Part shown: one piece after another, positions 33,122 to 37,708 of the stretch
Numbering within the stretch: position 1 is the stretch's first letter
How the letters are laid out: each line of letters begins with the position of its first letter
The notes under the pieces: model-generated
What the model was told of the DNA's origin: nothing
The model's database searches: none
The model's input: only the letters and a program-made list of their open reading frames with translations
Assembly (NCBI GenBank): GCA_026647565.1
Contig: JAPKGU010000014.1
Span: 1-37,708 of the forward strand
Length of the DNA: 37,708 nucleotides
Source: Phycisphaerales bacterium
GTDB taxonomy: Bacteria > Planctomycetota > Phycisphaerae > Phycisphaerales > UBA1924
Direction of reading: 5' to 3'
Position numbers and translations under genes: made by a program

Positions 33122-33757
33122 ATGCGACGACATTCGGTTCCGTCGGACGCGAAGCGGTTTCCGACGGAGCGACTGCGTCCGCGCCGTGGCGAGATCTACG
33201 CGTACATCTTCGAGAACCCTCTTGCGGGCGTTCCGCTTGGTGTGTACTGGAACTTCTTTCTACCGTTTCGTCGGTTGAAGTACTGCGATGAGGTGATCGA
33301 CTGTGCGCTCCTGGCCGACTGGGCGACGCCTGACGTGAGAGACTGGCGCGATCTTGAGGGCACCTCGCTGGAGGGAACTGCCGCACGCATGATCGAGGGC
33401 AGTCTTTACGTCGGCGAGCACGATCCGCTCACTCGAATCGACGTTCGAATCGGCGAACGACGAGGCCGAGCGTTTCGAGTACGGTGGGACGTCACCGCAG
33501 GGTTTGAGGGATTCTTTGGGGACGATGCGGATCCGGCGCTTCGAGTCGTGAGCGAGGCATGGATGGACTTCGATGGAATCTCGATCGATAGAGATCTCCT
33601 TCCGGCCGAGGGATCGCTGAAGCGGCACGCGGCCGCGCTTGCCCAGAAGTTCGTTGAGGTCTCTGCCTTCGGCATTCTCCAGAGGAACCCTCGCACCCAC
33701 GAGGACCGCGGCTTTCTGCTTCGTCCGACTCGTTCCCGAAAGCGGTGGGACCGATGA
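33122..33757 (+). CDS. Protein of unknown function, 211 aa, in the pdh operon
   Basis: I do not recognise this soluble protein. It is rich in aromatic and charged residues, with a conserved-looking opening (LRPRRGEIYAYIFENPLAG), a YWNFFLPFRRLKYCDEVIDC segment, and a mid-protein beta-strand pattern (RIDVRIGERRGRAFRVRWDV). No transmembrane helix is evident, and no catalytic signature is visible. ATG 33122 has GAGG five bases upstream and lies 7 bp after the E2 stop. The next gene overlaps it by 4 bp (ATGA). Base composition is slightly lower in G+C than the pdh genes, so it may be a recent passenger, but its coupling suggests cotranscription with pdhABC. Confidence 0.7.
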   Translation: MRRHSVPSDAKRFPTERLRPRRGEIYAYIFENPLAGVPLGVYWNFFLPFRRLKYCDEVIDCALLADWATPDVRDWRDLEGTSLEGTAARMIEGSLYVGEHDPLTRIDVRIGERRGRAFRVRWDVTAGFEGFFGDDADPALRVVSEAWMDFDGISIDRDLLPAEGSLKRHAAALAQKFVEVSAFGILQRNPRTHEDRGFLLRPTRSRKRWDR

Positions 33758-34107
33758 CAACCGATCAGTCACGCGAACACGATCGGCTCGAGGGCGAGCG
33801 AACCGTGCTGGCGTTCGATGCGCCGGCGGCGCGTGAACGCGGGACGGGTGTCGGCCGCCGCCTCGTCGTCGGGTTTGTGCTGTGCAGTCTGGTTGCGGGC
33901 GTGTGCTGGGGCGTGCTGCCCCGGTTCGGCGTGTGGGTGCCCGTGTGGCTGCCTCTCGGAGGATTCGCGTTGATCGTTGCGGCGACGGTGGCCGCGAGCC
34001 CGGATCGGGATGAGCGGGACGACGGACCACGAGGCGGGTGCGGCAACGACGATGGGCGACCGATCTGCTGCTCGGGGCCGCGGCCGATGCGGATGTTCAG
34101 GAAGTGA
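33754..34107 (+). CDS. Small membrane protein of unknown function, 117 aa
   Basis: Two hydrophobic segments are visible, about residues 37-55 (LVVGFVLCSLVAGVCWGVL) and 62-82 (WVPVWLPLGGFALIVAATV). They are preceded by a charged N-terminal region and followed by a Gly/Asp/Cys-rich tail (GGCGNDDGRPICCSGPRP). No family is recognised. ATG 33754 overlaps the preceding stop (ATGA), so translation is coupled and the pair probably works together, for instance as a soluble and a membrane part; this is inference. The 3' end is 20 bp from the end of the convergent minus-strand operon. Confidence 0.65.
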   Translation: MTTDQSREHDRLEGERTVLAFDAPAARERGTGVGRRLVVGFVLCSLVAGVCWGVLPRFGVWVPVWLPLGGFALIVAATVAASPDRDERDDGPRGGCGNDDGRPICCSGPRPMRMFRK

Positions 34108-34127
34108 GGACGGATCGCGACATGACT

Positions 34128-34877
34128 TCAGTCCTCATCCCCGCCGATACGCTTCCATTTCCCGTACGCAAGTCGTGAGGCGCGGCGAGTGGTCTTGGGT
34201 GCCGGTGCGCCGATGCTGGCGCGGCACGCCTCCGCCAGCGCCTGATGAAGCTTCTCGTGGAGCGGATGGCAATCCAGAAACTCCAGCAGGTCCTCCACGC
34301 GGAAGTGCGGGTGGTCGTCGGGGTTTACCTGCGCGATCGCCGCATCACCCAGGGCCTCGGACGCCGCGAGAAACCACGCGATGTCGGGCGGCCCGGGGGC
34401 ACGGTCGCGCGTCGGAGAATCCAGTACGCGTTCGAGGGGCCAGGGTGGTGCCATCTGCACGCGTATCGACACCTCGCCGTTCACCGACACGATCGGCCAC
34501 CTGCCGACGCTCGTCATCGGCTCGCGCGTCAGGACGTGCACGGGGATCTTGCGGTGGTCCGCGTCGTAGACCATCGTGCGGGTCTCGATGGCGATGCAGG
34601 GGGGTTGGACCAGATAAAGGCCGGGCGTCCCAAGACGCGCACACGCATCATCCACCACCATCACCACGCCCGCGTCCGAGGCAAGCTGCATCTTCTGCCG
34701 ACGCGCCTCCTGGAGCGGGAGCGCGATGCGTGACATCCGCTCAAAGTCGAGCCCCCGATGCGCAAGGGTCAGGGCCTTGATCGCATCGCGCTCCGCCTCG
34801 AAATAGCGCATCGCAACAATGGACTCGCACGCGCGCTCCATCAGGGCGTCGATCTGGTCTGCAAGCGTCTGCGACAC
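34128..34877 (-). CDS. Protein of unknown function, 249 aa
   Basis: I do not recognise this protein. It opens with a helical region (LADQIDALMERACESIVAMR followed by YFEAERDAIKAL) resembling TPR-type helices. Middle strands include VVMVVDDACARLGTPGLYLV and RPMTSVGRWPIVSVNGEVSI-like segments, and the C-terminus is helical and basic. It has no signal peptide or membrane segment. The GTG at 34877 has GAGG 9 nt upstream, and no ATG gives a better start. It is the last gene of the minus-strand run and follows the 206-aa protein by 15 bp, so the two are almost certainly cotranscribed and may share a function. Confidence 0.65.
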   Translation of the reverse strand: MSQTLADQIDALMERACESIVAMRYFEAERDAIKALTLAHRGLDFERMSRIALPLQEARRQKMQLASDAGVVMVVDDACARLGTPGLYLVQPPCIAIETRTMVYDADHRKIPVHVLTREPMTSVGRWPIVSVNGEVSIRVQMAPPWPLERVLDSPTRDRAPGPPDIAWFLAASEALGDAAIAQVNPDDHPHFRVEDLLEFLDCHPLHEKLHQALAEACRASIGAPAPKTTRRASRLAYGKWKRIGGDED

Positions 34878-34892
34878 CCCGAAGGACCTCTC

Positions 34893-35513
34893 TCACCTGT
34901 CCGGCGTAGAAACGACCTCCGAGATCGCGCCGAGCAGATCCCGCCACTCCGCCGCCAGGTCAGTCAACTCATCCGTCAGAATGTCCGCAAGGCCCGACCA
35001 GTCCTGCGCCTGCACGCTCGCTCGCACACCGGCCAGCGCCGCCGTCAGACCCTCCAGGGCGCCACGCCCGGCGTCCGGGGCGCCCGCGCCCGCCGCAAGC
35101 TCATGCAGGTCGACGCCGAGCAGCACGCACACCTGATCGCAGGCCTCGCGCACGCTCTGCCACACCGTCAGCACCTCCTGCAGCCCCGCAGCAGCCGGCT
35201 CCAGCCGCGTGGCGACGATCTGGTCCGCCACGTGGCGCTGCGCCGCCTCGAGGTCACCGAGCGCCGCCGCCGCCGCGAGAAGCACGCCCGACGCGAGCTC
35301 GCCCCGCGAGACCGTCGTCACCGAGATCTCCTTGAACGACCCGGGCACGTCGGGCGCCGACTCGATGTCGCGCTCGGCCAGCGTCACGCCGTCCGCCCTC
35401 ACTTCCACCACGATCCGCCCGCGGGACTCCGCATCGCCGGCCCCAGCCGAGATCGCCGCCGCGAGCGTCGGCCGGTCCAGTCGCACCTCGCGTTCATCCA
35501 CAAGCAGTCGCAT
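34893..35513 (-). CDS. Protein of unknown function, 206 aa
   Basis: No family is recognised. The first 70 residues are strand-rich (MRLLVDEREVRLDRPTLAAA, GRIVVEVRADGVTLAERDI). The rest is strongly helical and Ala-rich (GVLLAAAAALGDLEAAQRHV, TDELTDLAAEWRDLLGAISE) and may form a coiled-coil or helical bundle. There is no signal peptide or membrane segment. ATG 35513 has AAGGA 7 nt upstream. It lies 40 bp downstream of the LAB_N protein and 15 bp upstream of the 249-aa protein in the same strand run. Small, compact coupled genes of this kind are often complex partners, but nothing in the sequence names the process. Confidence 0.65.
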   Translation of the reverse strand: MRLLVDEREVRLDRPTLAAAISAGAGDAESRGRIVVEVRADGVTLAERDIESAPDVPGSFKEISVTTVSRGELASGVLLAAAAALGDLEAAQRHVADQIVATRLEPAAAGLQEVLTVWQSVREACDQVCVLLGVDLHELAAGAGAPDAGRGALEGLTAALAGVRASVQAQDWSGLADILTDELTDLAAEWRDLLGAISEVVSTPDR

Positions 35514-35553
35514 CCCTGTGTCCTTTCCGTTGACGCCGACACGCCCGTTGCGT

Positions 35554-36231
35554 TCAGATCGCGCCGGCCGCCGCCGCCGCGTCGACCATCCGCCGCTCCC
35601 GCCGCCTGTGCTTGTAGATCAGCCGGATGTTCCGCGCGTAGATCACCAGGCCCGACGTCTGGCCGATCACGCCGACGATGTCCTGCCTCCACACGAAGTA
35701 CGCAAAGAGCATCACGCCCCCGATCAGACTCATCCACCAGAACGCCTCCGGAACCGTGCTCCTCCGCTCCTTCTCAGAGACGAACCACTGCACGAGCATC
35801 CGGCCCGAGAACGCGATCTGGCCACCGAAGCCGATCACGACCCACACCAGCGAGCTCCAGGACGTGATGCGGAACAACTGGAACAGCGCGTTCTGCTCCG
35901 TCGAGATCGCGTCGTGATAGACCCGGTCGCCGAACGTCGCTCGGAACGAAGAGGCGTCCATGACCGGCGAGGCGTGGACCTCCTTCGACGCCCGGACGCG
36001 TGTGAGCACGCGGAAGGTCGGCTCGTTCGTCTGCGGATCGACCACAACCTCGACCCGGCCCTTCGAGTGCACCGCCTGGAACTCGTGGAGCGTCGCGCCC
36101 GGACGCATCACCGCCGAGAAGTTCCCCATCCCGGGCCCGATCACCAGCGCCGCGCCGACAAGGAACACGGCCACCATCGCCGCCGCCGGCTCCCACTTGA
36201 TCCTCCCCCGAGGCCGTGTCGTGCCGCTCAT
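35554..36231 (-). CDS. Membrane protein with lipid A biosynthesis N-terminal (LAB_N) domain, 225 aa
   Basis: One hydrophobic segment lies near residues 15-33, followed by a polar domain. A C-terminal block of three helices carries the LAB_N signature: SLVWVVIGFGGQIAFSGRML followed by VQWFVSEKERRS, then PEAFWWMSLIGGVMLFAYF and RQDIVGVIGQTSGLVIYARN. LAB_N proteins are small membrane proteins commonly coded beside polyprenyl-phosphate-type glycosyltransferases, and here the GT2 gene directly precedes it with a 4-bp overlap. A role in sugar transfer at the membrane is likely; lipid A itself is not shown. ATG 36231 is inside the GT2 gene's end. Confidence 0.88.
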   Translation of the reverse strand: MSGTTRPRGRIKWEPAAAMVAVFLVGAALVIGPGMGNFSAVMRPGATLHEFQAVHSKGRVEVVVDPQTNEPTFRVLTRVRASKEVHASPVMDASSFRATFGDRVYHDAISTEQNALFQLFRITSWSSLVWVVIGFGGQIAFSGRMLVQWFVSEKERRSTVPEAFWWMSLIGGVMLFAYFVWRQDIVGVIGQTSGLVIYARNIRLIYKHRRRERRMVDAAAAAGAI

Positions 36232-37073
36232 CTCCTGGCCCCGCCGATCTGGAGCTCAGCCGCGGCGGACACCGGTTCACGCGATTCGCCCCGAACCTCC
36301 CGGCACGTCACCGGCCGGCGCCGGCTCCGCATCCATCGCACCGCCAGCAGGTCAAGCAGGCCCGGTATCGCACGCTTGGTGATCCCCATGCCGTACTTGG
36401 TCTCTCCCGCGACCCGCGCCCGGTGATTCACACGCATCTCCACCACGCGATATCCGAGATGACGCGCCGTCGCCGGGATGAACCGGTGCACACCCTTGAA
36501 CTCCAGAGGCAGCGCCAGCGCGATCTCACGCCTCATCACCCGCAGCGAACACCCCGTGTCGCGGATCGTGTCGCCCAGCAGCCAAAGCCGGGTCTTCCGG
36601 CCGACGACGCTCCCCCACCTCCGGACGACATTGTCCTTCCGCGCGTGCGAGCGGTCCCCCTGCACCATGTCCGCTCCCTGCCCGCGCAGGAACTCCAGCA
36701 TCGCCGGAAGGTCGGCCGGATCATTCTGCAGATCCGCGTCCAGCACGGCGATCAGCTCCCCACGCGCCGCGCGAAAGCCCGCGTGAAACGCCGCCGACTG
36801 CCCGTTCCCCTTCCCCGGCGGCGTATTCGTCATCGCCACGCAACGAAGATGCGGGCGAGTCGCCATGGCGCCCACCAGCCGCTCACGAGTCCGATCCGTC
36901 GATCCATCGTCCACGATGACGATCTCGTACGCGATCCCGCGCCCCGCGAGCGCTCCATCGATCTGCTCCACCAGCGGGAGAATGTTCTCCTCCTCGTTGT
37001 GGGCGGGAGCAACGACCGAAAGATCGAGAAGACCAGAGTTGTTCGGGGCCTGAAAGGCCTCCTGTGATGCCAT
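36228..37073 (-). CDS. DPM1-like family 2 glycosyltransferase, 281 aa
   Basis: The protein is expected to transfer a sugar from a nucleotide sugar to polyprenyl phosphate. SVVAPAHNEEENILPLVEQI opens the GT-A fold. VIVDDGSTDRTRE, the DADLQNDP (metal-binding DxD type) segment and GCSLRVMRREIALAL are family landmarks. The last 60 residues are basic and hold no transmembrane pair, so this is the short, soluble or peripheral form. ATG 37073 was chosen over a TTG at 37082, with no clear ribosome site for either. It is 33 bp downstream of the RF3-like fragment and overlaps the LAB_N gene by 4 bp. Confidence 0.92.
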   Translation of the reverse strand: MASQEAFQAPNNSGLLDLSVVAPAHNEEENILPLVEQIDGALAGRGIAYEIVIVDDGSTDRTRERLVGAMATRPHLRCVAMTNTPPGKGNGQSAAFHAGFRAARGELIAVLDADLQNDPADLPAMLEFLRGQGADMVQGDRSHARKDNVVRRWGSVVGRKTRLWLLGDTIRDTGCSLRVMRREIALALPLEFKGVHRFIPATARHLGYRVVEMRVNHRARVAGETKYGMGITKRAIPGLLDLLAVRWMRSRRRPVTCREVRGESREPVSAAAELQIGGARR

Positions 37074-37106
37074 GGACCACAAGGGTAGGGCCGAGCCGGG
37101 GCGGGA

Positions 37107-37708
37107 TCAGGCCTCTGGCGTGCCGGTGGCGACTGGCGGGCGCGTGCCGATCGGAACCGGCCACAGCTCAATCGTCGCGTTTCGCTGCGTGAACACCCGC
37201 ATCGCCCACTCATCCGTGAACAAAGCCACACCCCTGCCGCGATCATCGAACGCAAGCAACGCCCCGTCCAGCGTCTCCGGGAGCGCCAGGTTCTCATCGT
37301 CGGACGTCGGCGCCGGCTGCCCCTTTACACGCCACCAGCGGACCTGCGTCCACTTGGCGCTCTCCAGCACCGCCTCGGCCCCGTACTCGCCCTCGAGCCG
37401 GTGCTTGAGCACCTCGAACTGGAGCGGGCCGACCGCCGCGAGCAGCACCGAACTCTGCGTTCCACCGCCCGAGCCGACGGACGTGAATCGCCGCGCAACG
37501 CCCTCGCGCAGCAACTGGTCCAGCCCGAGCCGGAACTTCTTGAAGTTTGCGGGCTGGGGGTTGCGAAGGTACGCGAAGCACTCCGGCGTGAACTCCGGAA
37601 TCTCGTCATAGACGATGCTGCGGTCGTCCGTGATGATGTTGATGACGCCGCACATCGCGTTGGCGCCCCAGCTCACGCCCGCCGGCCCGCGAATCACCTC
37701 GATCCGCT
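37107..37708 (-). CDS. prfC: RF3 C-terminal part fused in frame to a TonB plug fragment (partial, chimeric)
   Basis: From about residue 27 the chain matches the C-terminal domain of peptide chain release factor 3: DDRSIVYDEIPEFTPE, FRLGLDQLLREGVARRF, AAVGPLQFEVLKHRLEGEYG and AEAVLESAKW. The GTPase domain (roughly 380 residues) is missing. Instead, the first residues at the window edge (RIEVIRGPAGVSWGANA, GVINIIT) are the plug-domain signature of TonB-dependent outer-membrane receptors. The two pieces meet in frame around 37629, at an ITDDR sequence both families can supply. A cytosolic GTPase tail on a receptor plug is not plausible, so this is more likely an assembly chimera than a real protein. 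The reading continues beyond the window. Confidence 0.85.
   Translation of the reverse strand, partial: RIEVIRGPAGVSWGANAMCGVINIITDDRSIVYDEIPEFTPECFAYLRNPQPANFKKFRLGLDQLLREGVARRFTSVGSGGGTQSSVLLAAVGPLQFEVLKHRLEGEYGAEAVLESAKWTQVRWWRVKGQPAPTSDDENLALPETLDGALLAFDDRGRGVALFTDEWAMRVFTQRNATIELWPVPIGTRPPVATGTPEA

Overview
The window is G+C-rich bacterial DNA with the hallmarks of a planctomycete, most likely of class Phycisphaerae. The main evidence is a secreted repeat protein that ends in a paired CPADVNAD-type dockerin-like tail, plus several small and medium proteins of unknown function and a very dense gene layout. The left edge lies inside a tandem heptamer array. The right edge is a protein-level chimera. 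Both edges therefore look like assembly break points, and the window may be a complete metagenomic contig.

Layout. 1-1600: a heptamer array, a 64-aa gene on the minus strand with a strong terminator and a structured leader, and a 75-aa gene flanked by hairpin-forming direct repeats. 1597-4242: a secreted protein with about 14 repeats. 4310-6894 (minus): a GH57 alpha-amylase and an SDR-type sugar epimerase. 7232-9454: an SLC13 permease with internal TrkA_C domains and a small exported protein. 9550-10641 (minus): release factor 1. 10819-14023: a NatAB-like ABC exporter followed by an overlapping methyltransferase.

14064-17770 is a compact methyl-cycle module: metF, a SahR-like ArsR regulator with a C-terminal methyltransferase domain, and ahcY. 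It closes with an intrinsic terminator. Two copies of ATCCGGATRAAYGGAT lie on the two promoters and probably form the regulator's operator. 17880-24915 carries a TPR lipoprotein, a CoA-binding protein, a short glycogen phosphorylase, a TIM-barrel-like protein, a DUF4149-like membrane protein, endonuclease III and an exported lipoprotein-sorting-like protein. tRNA-Arg(CCG) and an MFS-type permease follow. 26836-29142 is a C-terminal processing protease.

29385-34107 is the pyruvate dehydrogenase operon (E1 alpha, E1 beta, E2), with two unknown genes coupled at its end. 34128-37708 (minus) is an operon of two unknown proteins, a LAB_N membrane protein, a DPM1-like glycosyltransferase and the C-terminal part of release factor 3. 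The RF3 piece is joined in frame to a TonB-receptor plug fragment.

The most notable non-genic content is short-period tandem repeats (mostly 7 nt) at many gene boundaries and a palindromic repeat family (ACCGCTCT..AGAGCGGT). Two copies of the palindrome are read in frame inside the E2 linker. I see no CRISPR array, prophage, transposase or classical defence system.
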